From NCBI GenBank assembly GCA_036785325.1, contig JAXIVH010000245.1, forward strand, positions 1 through 64,000: DNA of 64,000 nt, read 5' to 3'. The notes beneath the pieces are model-generated. The model saw only the letters and a program-made list of their open reading frames with translations. It did not search any database and was not told where the DNA came from. The stretch comes from Urophycis tenuis. Taxonomy: Eukaryota; Chordata; Actinopteri; Gadiformes; Phycidae. The stretch's first letter is position 1; every line of letters begins with the position of its first letter. Below are positions 48,120 to 58,863 of the stretch, piece by piece. The translations under genes were made by a program, and so were the position numbers.

Positions 48120-49645
48120 ACTCAGAGGGAGGTGTTGAATAGTTTGATGTCCACAGGCAGGAATGATTTCCTGTGATGCTCTGTGGTGCATCTCGGTGAG
48201 AGGAGTCTTCTGCTGAAGGTACTCCTCCTCTGGGCCAGTGTGGAAAAGAGTGGGTGAGAGGAATTGTCGAAGATAAACTGTAGCCTGGACAGCATCCTCC
48301 TATCTGTCGTTAGAGTGTCCAGTTCCTCCCCCACTACATCACCGGCCCTCTTGATGAGTCTATTAAGTCTGTTGGTGTCCGCAACCTTCAACCCACTGCC
48401 CCAGCATGTGACAGCGAAGAAGATTGCACTGGCAACAACAGACTCATAGAACATCCTCAACATTGTCCTGCAGATGTTGGAGGACCTTAGCCTCCTCAAG
48501 AAAAATAGTCGGCTTTGGTCCTTCTTGTAGATAGCCTCTGTGTTCCTGGTTCAGACCAACTTGTTGTTGAAGTACACCCCTAGGGACTTGTACTCCTCAA
48601 CAGTGTGACAGGAACCCCTTGGATGAACACAGGGCACACCAGAGTTTTTGCCCTCCTTAGGTCTACTATGAGCTCCTTAGCCTTTGTTCTATTGAGCTGC
48701 AGATGGTTCAGCTCACACCAAGAGACAAGTTGCCCACAACAGTCCTATATTCACCCTCATCACCATCTTCAATACGACCAACTATTGCAGAGTCATCAGA
48801 AAACTTCTGAAGGTGGTAGGACTCAGTGCAATAGTTAAAGTCTGAGGTGTAGAGAGTGGAGAGGAAGGGAGAGAGGACCGTCCCCTGAAGGGCCCCAATG
48901 TTGCTGACCACCCTGTCAGATACACAGTTCTGTAGGCGCATGAACTGTTGTCTGCCCATAGTCTACAATCCCGGACACCAAGGCGGCCTCCACCTGCATC
49001 ACAGCCATCTTCTCACCTAGTAGACTCGGTCGTAAGGTGTTGAAAGCACTGGAGAAGTCAAAGAACATGACTCTCATAGTGCTTGCCGGCTTCTCCAGAT
49101 GGGAATAGACTTTGTTCAGCAGGTAGATGATGCCTTCCTCGACCCCCAGGTGGGGCTGGTAAGCAAACTGTAGCTGGTCAGAGAAGGGCCTGACCATAGG
49201 CCTTAGCTGCTCCAGGACGAGCCTCTCAAGGGTCTTCATGATATGAGACATCAGAGCCACCGGTCTGTAGTCCTGAGGGCTGCTGGGACGTGGTGTCTTT
49301 GGCACAGGAACGAGGCAGGACGTCTTCCACATCAGAGGGACCCTCTGGAGGTGAAGGCTCAGGTTGAAGACATGATTAAGTACTCCACACAGCTGGGTGG
49401 CACAGGCTTTAAGTACACAAAGCACGGCATGCTAAACACACCATCAGGGCCCGCCGCCTTGCCGGAGTGGAGTCTAATCAGTTGTCTTCTCACCAGGTCA
49501 GGCGTGAAGGACACTGTAGAGGTGTCGGTGGGGGGAGGGATAAGGTCCTCAGGCAGTGGAGGACAGGATGCAGAGCAGGGGGGAGGGATGGGGCAGGGAG
49601 GAGGTGTGAAGTAGCTGGGAGTGAAGGGAGCTGCCGACCAAAAAG
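48120..49645 (-). mobile_element. Rex1-like non-LTR retrotransposon, 5'-truncated
   Basis: Minus-strand frames encode reverse-transcriptase segments in order: LHSGKAAGPDGVF, then PQDYRPVALMSHIMKTLERL and FDFSSAFNTLRP, then GALQGTVLSPFLSTLYTSDF and LQKFSDDSAIVG (a changed catalytic box, SDDS). A C-terminal part follows (AIFFAVTCWGSGL, DRRMLSRLQFIFDN). Frames are broken between segments (near 48500 and 48950), so it is inactive. The assignment to Rex1/Babar in the CR1 group is from memory of teleost copies. The 5' end at about 49645 abuts another LINE. Confidence 0.8.
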
Positions 49646-50947
49646 TCGAACACCGATAGTCTAGAGGTTGAATTATTGCCCTGTAAACCATCAGTAGAAC
49701 TTTGCTCCCTGCTCCCCAGGCACATCCAGCCAGACCCCTGATTTGGTTCAGAACAGTGCATTCGCCACAACCGCTCACAATCAATGTGACCTCGCCAAAT
49801 CATCTTTTCTTCAACATAATTGCTAACAATTCATATCAAGGCGCACTCACCAGCGGGGAGCCATACTGAGAAAGCCCCAACTGCCCAAGACCCTCTTCCT
49901 TCCAAACACCACTACCTGGGCCTTAGCCACCAGGATTTTAGGACGCCAATCATTAGACCACCCTTCAACTAGCCCTAAAGCCCTTTGCAGTTGCCGTGTC
50001 ACATATTCTGGATTCCTACCCGCTTCCAAAGCACCCCATCATCTGTGTACAAAGAACACCCAGACAGACAGACAGAGATACTTTAATGATCCCTGAGGGA
50101 AATTGCATAATTGGGGAGGGACCCAGCCTGGTCCCTCACAATCAAACATTTATCATTATGTTACATCATAGTGGGCTTATCACTACCTTTTGGAGTTCAA
50201 TTCGCAATGGGCACCGGTGACAAAATCCCACCAACCCTCCCCTGAAAATTCTGACCTTTAAAAAACCCTTAATCCAATTACCCAGCCGAACCCTGAATCC
50301 CAAATATCTGTAGTTTCAGCGTCAGGCCATCCTCCCACAACACGTCATAGGCCTTCTCAATGAGCAGCAACTCGCTAGAACCTCCCTCTTCACCCATGCC
50401 TCCCTGACATCAGAGTAAAACAGAAGGACGTTATCCATATTATGCAAAACCTGCTCTGGTACTCAAATAACCCCCTCACAAGAAAATGAGTGAGGCTATC
50501 AGTAACCATTCTCTCCATAGGTTTACACATTACAGAGGTCGGAGCAATTCTCCAATAAGATAAAAGACTAGATGCTTCTTCCCAATGCTTTCAAATCGTG
50601 TCCACAACGGCAGGACCCCCTCCTCGTACTCTCATTTGAAGAAAGACAGAAACTCCATCGACATAATTTTATCCAAGTGCCAAAACGGCTCACAATATAG
50701 GCCATCTGCACCCAGAGCCGTATTACCCCCTGCCTTCATCGCCCTCCTAAGTTCATTTAACATGAAATACACATTGAACAGAATGTTCTTTCTGCTCATC
50801 CCACCCAAAACAACCCCAGCATATATCTGAGCAGAATGCCCCCTGGTCAACCCCCTTCCATTCTGAGGGTGTCTAATGCATTCCACCAGCATACTGGACA
50901 TGCCAATGTCGTCATACACCTCAATTTCCAAAACATACCAATTTTCT
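49646..50947 (-). mobile_element. Older I/Nimb-like LINE, left segment
   Basis: Minus-strand fragments carry RT-type motifs: ELRRAMKAGGNTALGADGL (RT fingers), RALGLVEGWSNDW with AKAQVVVFGRKRVLG, and GAGSKVLLMVYRAIIQ. The order fits one LINE with several frame breaks. The right-hand continuation lies at 52688-52800, beyond the L2 insertion. Family placement is tentative. Confidence 0.65.
50067..50107 (-). mobile_element. Reversed LINE tail
   Basis: GACAGACAGAGATACTTTAA and GATCCCTGAGGGAAATTG match the reverse of the common teleost LINE 3' end. It is a small insertion within the older LINE. Confidence 0.5.
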
Positions 50948-50950
50948 ACA

Positions 50951-50953
<3 letters not shown>

Positions 50954-50984
<31 letters not shown>

Positions 50985-52681
50985 GATAATAATAATACAT
51001 TTTATTTAAAAGCGCCTTTCAGGTCACTCAAGGACACTGTACAGACAGAATAAATTAAAAACACATAATGAAGTATACAAAACACGTGTTAAAAAGGACC
51101 ATGGTAGAAAAGATCAACATAAAAAGATAAAATAAATATAAATAGGGCAAGTGTATGAGGAAGCAAGGAGGTTAGAGGGAGTAGACAGACCGGAAGAGGT
51201 GGGTTTTGGCGTGATTTGAAGAGGGGGAGAGAGTCACAGTTCCGGAGGTCAGGTGGCAGGTTGTTCCAGAGCTGTGGAGCAGAGCGACTGAAGGCTCTAC
51301 CCCCCATTGTGCTGAGGTGGGCAGGGGGCACAGAGAGGTGGATGGAGGAGGAGGATCTAAGGGAACGAGTGGGGATGGTGATGTGCAGGAGGTGGGACAG
51401 GTAGGGAGGGGCGAGGTTGTGGATGGCCATGAATGTGAACAGGAGGAGTTTGTAGGTGATGCGGTGAGTTAAAGGAAGCCAGTGCAGGTCCTGGAGGACA
51501 GGGGTGATGTGGTGGTGTGAGGGGGTCTTTGTGATGATGCGGGCGGCGGAGTTTTGGACCAGTTGGAGTTTATGGAGGGACTTGAGAGGGAGGCCGAAGA
51601 GGAGAGAGTTGCAATAGTCCAGACGGGAGGTGACGAGGCTGTGGATAAGGATGGCGGTGGTGTGGGGGGTGAGGGAGGGGCGGAGTCTGTTTATGTTGCG
51701 TAGATGGAAATATGCGGTGCGGGTAATGGTGTTGATGTGAGAGTGGAAGGAAAGTGTGCTGTCGAGGATGACACCCAAGCTCTTTACCTGAGGGGAGGGG
51801 GAAACTGAGGAGCCATCGATGGTGAGAGAGAAGGTGTTGACTTCAGCTAGGGTGGATTTAGTGCCGAGGAGGATTTTGGTTTTATTGCAGTTAACTTGGA
51901 GGAAGTTTGAGGTGAACCAGGTTTTTAATTCAGAAAGAGAAGAGGTGAGGGAGGGGGGTGGGAATGATGAATTAGGTTTGCAGGAAAGGTAGAGCTGGGT
52001 GTCATCCGCGAAGCAATGAAACTGAATGTTGAATTGGCGGAGGATTTGACCGAGGGGGAGGAGATAGATAATGAATAGGAGAGGCCCCAGGACAGATCCA
52101 TGGGGCACACATGCTGTGACTGGGGAGGGATTCGAGGTGAAAGATTTAAGCTGTATGAACTGGGTGCGGCCTGTGAGGTAGGAGTTGAACCAACTGAGGG
52201 GAGTGTGGGAGAGGCCAATGGAGGAGAGTCTACTGAGAAGGATGGGGTGTGAGATGGTGTCGAAGGTCGCACTCAGATCGAGGAGGATGAGGATGGAGAC
52301 AGAACCAGAGTCAGCTGCAATGAGGAGGTCATTGGAGATTTTGATTAGAGCCGAATGTGCTGTGACGGAGGCGAAAACCAGACTGAAAAGGCTCATAGAG
52401 TGAGTGAAGGGATAGGTGGGAGTGAAGTTGGGTGGCGACAGTCTTTTCGAGGATTTTGGAAATGAAGGTGGGTTAGAGATGGGGCGGAGGTTACAGTAGT
52501 TGTTGGGGTCTAAGCCGGGTTTCTTAAGTACGGGGGTGACGGCGGCGGATTTGAAAAGTGAAGGGACTATTCCGGTTGAAAGTGAGGAGTGGATAACGGC
52601 GGGAATGAGGGGGAGGAGGGAGGAGAGGCAGGATTTGACTAGGGTTGTGGGGAGGGGATCAAGCTGACAGGTGGTGGGCTG
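50954..52681 (-). mobile_element. L2-clade LINE, 5'-truncated, nested insertion
   Basis: The minus strand reads from about 52681 to the (TAA)n tail at 50951-50998. One long frame (about 530 codons of LINE sequence) includes LLDLSATFDTISHPIL, VLGPLLFIIYLLPLGQIL and the catalytic box FADDTQLYLS. A C-terminal part follows with TSRLDYCNSLLFGLP and LQDLHWLPLTHRITYKLLL, all standard for teleost L2. A 6-bp repeat ACAAAT flanks it (50948-50953 and 52682-52687). The frame is long but lacks the 5' half, so the copy is dead on arrival. It is not a host gene. Confidence 0.88.
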
Positions 52682-52687
52682 ACAAAT

Positions 52688-52800
52688 GCCTGACGTATGG
52701 CAAATAACACCCCACACCTCTGTTATGGACGTGCTCCTCCCCAAGGTCTCGCAGTATGCTCTCCAACATGTCCTCTTGCTGTGTCTTGCCAAAGCTCTAA
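52688..52800 (-). mobile_element. Older I/Nimb-like LINE, right segment
   Basis: The minus strand encodes KRTCWRAYCETLGRST then ITEVWGVI, a pre-RT segment typical of I/Nimb-type LINEs. It is cut off by the L2 element immediately downstream and resumes at about 50940. Confidence 0.6.
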
Positions 52801-55084
52801 GTCTTTACATTACTTTCTTATACTCTGAAGCTTCTTGGCCTCCTATAAGCCCTATCACTGGCCCTTACCACCACTACCATCACATGCCCTTTTCCACTGT
52901 GCCACTTCCTTCCTGGGCCTCAAGCTGCCTTTTGAACCACCTCAGTAGCAGCCTGAGTAGTAGTCCCTGCTGCTATCTGCAGGGAAGAAAGCGGGGAACC
53001 CAACACCTCCACCAATTAATCTTTTATCTAACCCAATTAGACTCATCTTTTGTTGCTGAAACTACATGGGGTTCAGGGTTCTTGCCATCCTTAAATTAAA
53101 TGGTGGTTCCCTACTAGTGGTCTCAGACACCATATCACTGCCCACAGTATATGACCCCATTACATCCCACCCAGCCCTACATGCCAGCACATCTGACACT
53201 CATGTCAGAGATAACAGGCCTCAACCCCCCTGAAACCTTATAGCATGCCTAAAAAGCCATCCCATCGTCTCCTCCACCTACGTCCAACACCATCCAATGT
53301 AGGGCTACGCCACATCAGGTTATGTCCATTAAATTCAGCTACCCAGATAGCACGTAGTGAAAATTATTCAAACACTTTGCCGGGTACATCCACGGACATC
53401 CAAGTATATGGGCTGTGAAAACCTCCACATATCCCCCCTTACTACCACCTAAACACCCTCTCTAATACAGCTCACATAATGATACACTGCCACCCTCTGG
53501 TATGAATATGTCTGTTTGAGGCAATTCACTGGTCGCTATTGCCTTGACAATGCTAATTTACTTGTTCTTCCCACAAAAGCTAATTGGGTACAGAAATAAC
53601 CACACACTATAATGTTAGCAACAAGGAAGATATGACCTAGATACCTGTTCATTAGGGGCCCAAATGACAAGGTAAACATCCCTTTGGCCATCCCTTTGTC
53701 AGACATGGGTCAAACCAGGGTCCAGGGCCCACAGTCATTTAAAGAATGTAAGCTATGGATTTTGTGATTCATTTAGCCTACGTTTATTTTTGTAGTACTT
53801 TTGACATACTTTGACATAGGCCAACTTTGTTTTTATGCTTTCAGGGATTAAATCAGGTTTGTTTTACAACTAACCTTGGAGAAAACACAACCTTGGACGA
53901 TGTGCAGGTGTTGAGTTGAGAGATTCTGTTTAAAACAAAAGCGACAAGAGACAACAGAGAGGGAGAGAGAGTGACTTCCTATTTATTTCCCTCAGAAAAC
54001 AGATTCCTATGCCTAGTAATACACCGGGAGCCGCTTACACTTAACGCTGCACCGTTAGCTTCAGTGCAGCGGGGCGAAGCCCTTGCTTCGATTTATGAAT
54101 GAAAGTATTCAAGTTCGTCAGCATCTGACACTCATTGTTCAAAATGTATATTATGTCAATTAGACTTAAATTAGTGTAGGGCTGTATTGTTGGCTGAATG
54201 TTTTAAATGTTTGGATTCCGTTTGTCAGCACAAAAATTTATTTTGAATTATTACACCGTGTGTTCTAGTGAAAATTACATTTCCAAATATGTAGGCTATT
54301 CTATTTAGTATGCAAGGTTTTCTTTCCTACATTGTATTCAACAGGTTGACCCAGAGGCAATCAAACCTTTGATCTTCACATGTGAATGCCTGAGGAACCC
54401 CTCAGTAAGATAGCTTGCTAAATGAAATATTTGTTTTGTTATGAATATTGTTACATTGTTGAGACAAATTGTTTTTTTTGGTAGAATTTCCACATTAAGG
54501 CTTGTTGCCCATGGAGTTGTCTTTTACCAATAGATTACCATAGAAAAAGCACAGTTAATGCCAATCAGCGTGGGGGGGTGGCTTTCGGGGCTGAGGCCCC
54601 GAATCTCACTTCAAAAGCCCCGGATCTTTTTTAAGCTTTTGAAGTTATGACAACCGAATAGTTATTGTTTCTTTCCATTAAATAGTATTGTCTTGAGCAG
54701 GCCCTGCAACTGAAAATATAGGCTATGAATTAGAAGGGATTTAGGATTTGCCAGTGTCCATCAGGTCACCCTAAAAGGGACTAGAATGCAGGAAATCGCA
54801 TCTTAGAAATTAAAATTTTTCTGGGGGAGAACCCCCAGACCCCCCTCTGGACTAAACCCCGGATGTACACAAAGTCTGGCTCCACCCCTGGTCCATCCCC
54901 AGCTGGCCATCCCTAAAATTAACCACAATACAGGAAATCACATCTAAAAAATTCACATTCTGGTGACTCCACAGTGGTGGGACAAGGGCCCCAAAAGGTT
55001 TTAATCAAATTCTGCTTAGGGCCCCCAAAAGGCTAGGGCCGGCCCTGTGATAGAGGAATCATCATCATAGAGGAATCATGCGAA
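52801..55084. other. Transposon-derived, otherwise unassigned
   Basis: No gene was recognised. Around 54820-54900 there is a GGGGGAGAACCCCCAGACCC-type sequence, and near 55025 GGCTAGGGCCGGCCCTGTG. Both resemble widespread fish DNA-transposon debris. The element boundaries could not be set. Confidence 0.5.
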
Positions 55085-55518
55085 ATGAAGGTCCTGATTC
55101 AACAGTCTTTGACTGAGCCTGTCCCTGCCCCAGCTTCTGTTGCTGGACCAACACCCGTCTCCTTGTGGAAGCGTCTGGTTGGAAAGAGGTGCTCCAAGGT
55201 CACACCCCTGGGGGTCCCCACTGCATCCACAAGTGAGCTGTCGAAACATAAACGCCTTCGGATATTATGGATTCAAATTGGTTTAAATGTGTCTCTCAAA
55301 GGCTTTTTTTTAAGTTTGTGTGATGTAGACGTGATGCACTGTGCTAATTACAATGATCGAAAATGCAAGCAATATCTAATGACACGTTATGGTTTCGTAG
55401 GACTCGCCGCCAGCGAGGGGCGGGGCAAGCCCCCCCCGTGGCGTCCGACAAATGGCTGTCCTCCGTGTCCAGGGCCGTGGCCAGGTCCTTCACTGCAGTC
55501 TTCCGCAGCAGCAGATAA
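55085..55518 (+). pseudogene. Unrecognised two-exon coding relict with frameshift
   Basis: A plausible exon (55085-55232) reads LTEPVPAPASVAGPTPVSLW and KRLVGKRCSKVTPLGVP, then reaches a good donor AA|GTGAGC. A possible second exon starts at 55401 after TTTCGTAG and reads LAASEGRGKPPP in the matching phase. Within it, a run of eight C residues (55430-55437) separates this frame from another that reads VASDKWLSSVSRAVARSFTA and VFRSSR, then TAA at 55516-55518. The shifted part looks more protein-like than the unshifted continuation. This suggests a one-base slip in the C run. No family was recognised. Confidence 0.35.
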
Positions 55519-55758
55519 GCCCAGGGCCAGCGGAGGTCAGTCATTTAACCACACAACATTTCAATTGTGGTTTCTGTGGGGCTTAGTTGGTTAAGACGCA
55601 CAGTCTAAGCTTGTGGGGTTGCAGATTGCAACTAACTAACTAGTCAAATGGTAATCACGACATGGATGTAATTAGGTAAATTCTCTCTGAACTGAACCTG
55701 CCTCATCTTAACAGCAATGCAGTGGTGGAGTTAGACGATTATTTTCTGGTAATTTTCT

Positions 55759-55969
55759 GAGTAGCCCGTGACTGCAGAATCCAGATCGGGGCGAGGCTCA
55801 ACGTGTGGCCCACTTTGCCCCACATTGAACTGCAGCAGAAGGCTGTATGCAGAAGAAGAAGAAGAAGAAAAAGAAGAAGTTTACAGTTTGCAAAATGGAA
55901 GTAAGGTTTTTCTTTTGTTTTAATGTGCTATTTAAAATTTGTGAAAGACAAAGAAGGAAGTAATATTAT

Positions 55970-56038
<69 letters not shown>

Positions 56039-56277
56039 TGTTTCCTTATTTTAGACAACTCTGGCCATAGGTGCTGCGTTGCTGTTCGTGAATGTGCTGC
56101 ATGGTCTCCGCCACCAGATGGTGCCCAAAAAGGAGAGAAGGAGAAAAGGAGAAAAGGAGAAAAGTGCGGTTCAACGTGGGCGGAGTCAAACATTGATGTG
56201 GGCGAGGCTCAACGTTTGACTCCGCCCACATTGAGCCCCGCCCCGATCTGTGGTCTGCAGTCAGGGGTACTTGGATG
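55759..56277. mobile_element. hAT-like MITE carrying a (TA)n array
   Basis: The left end (55761-55805, TGACTGCAGA...AGATCGGGGCGAGGCTCAA) is an inverted copy, roughly 80 percent identical, of the right end (about 56227-56270). AATTTTCT occurs just outside both ends (55751-55758 and 56278-56285), as an 8-bp hAT-style duplication would. It has no coding capacity. It contains the TA array at 55973-56035. Confidence 0.65.
55973..56035. repeat. (TA)n microsatellite
   Basis: About 58 bases of nearly uninterrupted TA inside the MITE at 55759-56277. Confidence 0.95.
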
Positions 56278-56298
56278 AATTTTCTAGTTGGTAATAAA

Positions 56299-56677
56299 TA
56301 GGGATGTCCGATATTGACTTTTTGCCGATATCCGATAGCCGATATTGTCCAAATTCTTAATTTCCGATTCCGATATCAACCGATATGGTATACCGATATA
56401 TACAGGCGTTTTTATTTTCGCCCAGACTAATTTTAGGTCCCATATCTCCTGTTGTGGAATTAACACATCATCTACTTTTATTGTGATGCCTCACTAGATT
56501 GCATTTCACAAATTAACGCTGTCTATAAAAAATAAGGACACTATTTCAACTTATGGAAAAGTGCCATATTTATGCACAAGCACATTATCGGTGGTAAAAC
56601 CGATAACGATATGAACCGAAAAAATAGGCTAATATCGGACGATATTATTGGTTGGCCGATATTATCGGACATCCCTA
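56299..56677. mobile_element. hAT-type MITE with exact 8-bp target duplication
   Basis: TAGGGATGTCCGATA at the left end matches the reverse complement of the right end for 15 bases. GTAATAAA flanks both ends exactly (56291-56298 and 56678-56685). It is 379 bp, with many CCGATAT / ATATCGG motifs and no coding capacity. Confidence 0.92.
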
Positions 56678-56902
56678 GTAATAAACATTTAAACAGTTAT
56701 CCATTGTATTTGATTTCGTAGGCCAGGGTATCACAAAAAGGAAATATAATAAGGAAAAGTTATGTTTTAGCGGTTAGCAACAGGTTAGGGATGATTCTTA
56801 TTTATCCCACAATGCATTGCATGACGTCACATGGGGGATGCCAGACGAAAAGTGTAATTTGTCAAGGTTAGGCGGGCAGATTTTTCAGCTAGCTCTGGCA
56901 CC

Positions 56903-57960
56903 GCTAACTCGAGAATACGAAGCGCGCATTTCAAGGAGGATGATAACCACTCAGTGGATGCCAAGATGCTCTCACTTGGTTTAAAGAGTGAGAGGATGGC
57001 GAAGTTAATTCCTACCGCCATGCGGTCATGCAAACCTCTCTGCCAGCCCTGTCTTGAGGTCGAAAGACACCGTCTGCCGCAAGCCAGAGATTAGCATCAT
57101 GCTAATGTTGACAAGCTGTACGTTAGCTAGCTCTGTGTGTATTCTGCAAACCGTGTTCCCTTTGACACAGCCTCCACTACAAGCATGATCAGTCTGACAT
57201 TAGAAGAGCATATTTTGTGATTCCACGAACATGAGCCAAAACAAAATTGCCCTGAAGTAAATGTCCATATGGTCATGAAAACGCTATGACTAGTGTTTGG
57301 ATCAGTGGTGGTGAACATCAAGCGGCTTTCACAACCGTGTGTTTGCGGTTTGTGTTGGACTACTGCAGTTCTCTTTCACATATATTTGACCGTGATTTCG
57401 CTGACCTTTTAAAAAAATTTTTTCGCAAGATGTTGACCGACGCCTCACAGCAGGAGACAGTGGACAGTGTAGACACTGTGGAGAGTGTTGATACTGGGGA
57501 TCAGCCCTTTCCCTCCTCCACTTCTGACGCTGGGACACAATGCTATTTGAAGCCCCCCTGATGGTCTCACAGTAAATCTTGGGTATTTTAAGGGGGTAGA
57601 TATCCTGTCTAAAAGGTTGCCAGAATCTATGCAAGCAGGACATTTCCATACACATTGATGAAATTAATACATAGCCTACATCAAAACATAGCCGCTTAGA
57701 TTTGCCCTGATTGTCATATGTTTGGGTATGTTTACTGCCTCTGCCACAGCTGTGCAGGTTAACCTGAAGCCCAAGATGGTCAGTGTGGGCACACAGACGT
57801 CATTCGGCCCACAAACCTCCACTCCCCTCGCTAGTCCGGAACAGACAGATGAAGATGATGATGATGCCTCTGTCATCAGTGACTTATCGTGGGTGCCTGA
57901 AGAGCCGATGCATGAGGAGGATGAGGAGGAATGTTTGATGAGTAGCCACCCTACACGCGT
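56903..57960 (+). pseudogene. THAP-domain gene or transposase relict
   Basis: 56903 onward reads ANSRIRSAHFKEDDN, then LGLKSERMAKLIPTAM. This corresponds to the second half of a THAP zinc finger (CSxHF, LK, AVPT). The Cys of CSxHF reads Arg here and the last motif is degenerate. 57430-57561 reads DASQQETVDSVDTVES and SDAGTQC. An exon-like block from 57750, after CTGCCACAG, reads VNLKPKMVSVGTQTS, then an acidic stretch with SDLSWVPEEP, and SSHPTR at about 57950. Acidic SVGTQT linkers after a THAP domain are typical of THAP/Kolobok-type transposase-derived fish proteins (from memory). The catalytic part is missing and a LINE 3' end follows. Confidence 0.5.
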
Positions 57961-57989
57961 GACCCCCATCACAAGAGTCGCCGGCTTAG

Positions 57990-58469
57990 TCACCTTTATA
58001 TCTTTATCTACAAAGCTATCATGGGCAGGTTTCCAGTTTACATATCTGACTTGTTGTCATTTAAACAAAGTTCATATGGCCTGAGGTCTCAGGACATTGT
58101 TTTATTGAACGTCCCGCAAGCTAGGACAGTTATTTAAAAGGGCTTTCATGTTTGCTGCTCCATCTACTTGGAACGATCTACAGAGCAACCTCAAGCTAGA
58201 GTGTTTAATTCCATTAAATGAATTCATAGGTCTGGTTAAAACTATAGAATATGAGGCTACCCATATACGTGCAAATGTTATAAGTAGTTTATCTTGTCCA
58301 ATGCCCTGAAATTGCACTTGAGTTTGTCTATGTCTATATTTGTTTTGTTTTAAATGTTTTATACTGTATGTGCTGCTGCTATCCTGGCCAGGTCTCTCTT
58401 GAAAAAGAGATTCTATATCTCAATGAGACTAACCTGGTAAAATAAAGGTTATTATTATTATTATTATTC
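57990..58469 (+). mobile_element. LINE 3' end
   Basis: The plus strand reads YKAIMGRFPVYISDLL, then QDIVLLNVPQART and, in a shifted frame, FMFAAPSTWNDLQSNLKL. This is the C-terminal tail common to fish LINEs. The 3' UTR has GAGATTCTATATCTCAATGA and AATAAAGG, then a (TTA)n tail to 58469. It is 5'-truncated. Confidence 0.75.
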
Positions 58470-58518
58470 AGGTAAGACAGTATCGCACAATTATTTTATG
58501 TTGATGTTTTGTGCCTAA

Positions 58519-58641
58519 GTAAAATAAGAGAGAGATCGCACACAGGGGCACAAGTGTATTAAAAGAGCCAGAAAAACATATACAGGCCAAAGAAACAAGG
58601 TGCAAACGTTTCGGGTCTAGCCCTTCATCAGTATTCCTTGT
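58519..58641 (-). mobile_element. Short retroposed insertion with 15-bp target duplication
   Basis: A 123-bp segment is flanked by perfect copies of ATGTTTTGTGCCTAA (58504-58518 and 58642-58656). Read on the minus strand it contains GATGAAGGGCTAGACCCGAA and ACGTTTGCACCTTG, a motif seen in many vertebrate repeats. It is probably a LINE-mobilised fragment. Confidence 0.7.
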
Positions 58642-58863
58642 ATGTTTTGTGCCTAACCATTTTTTTATACAGATTTGTTTACTTCCAACCTGTGTCTTTG
58701 TTCAGTAATTTTTGTCCTTGTTCAGTAAATGTTTAAATGTTCAGTAACCATTACAAGCAATGCCAATAAACTTTTTTTTTTAATCAAAATTCACATGTTG
58801 TGTACTTTATAACATTTTAAGGGCTATTGAGTGATCACAATAGAATAAGCAGAACAATTATTT

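Noticed and set aside
48122..48499. A 125-codon minus-strand frame as a small host gene
   Set aside because: Its sequence (AIFFAVTCWGSGL, DRRMLSRLQFIFDN) is the C-terminal region of a Rex1-like LINE that continues in other frames to the right.
51089..52792. A 567-codon minus-strand open frame as a host gene
   Set aside because: Its motifs (LLDLSATFDTISH, FADDTQLYLS, LQDLHWLPL) are those of an L2 reverse transcriptase, and it ends in a (TAA)n tail. The first about 35 codons belong to the LINE it landed in.
55560..55640. A tRNA-like GGCTTAGTTGGTTAAGACGC as a tRNA gene
   Set aside because: It resembles an A box, but no B box or cloverleaf pairing follows. At most it is an old SINE head.
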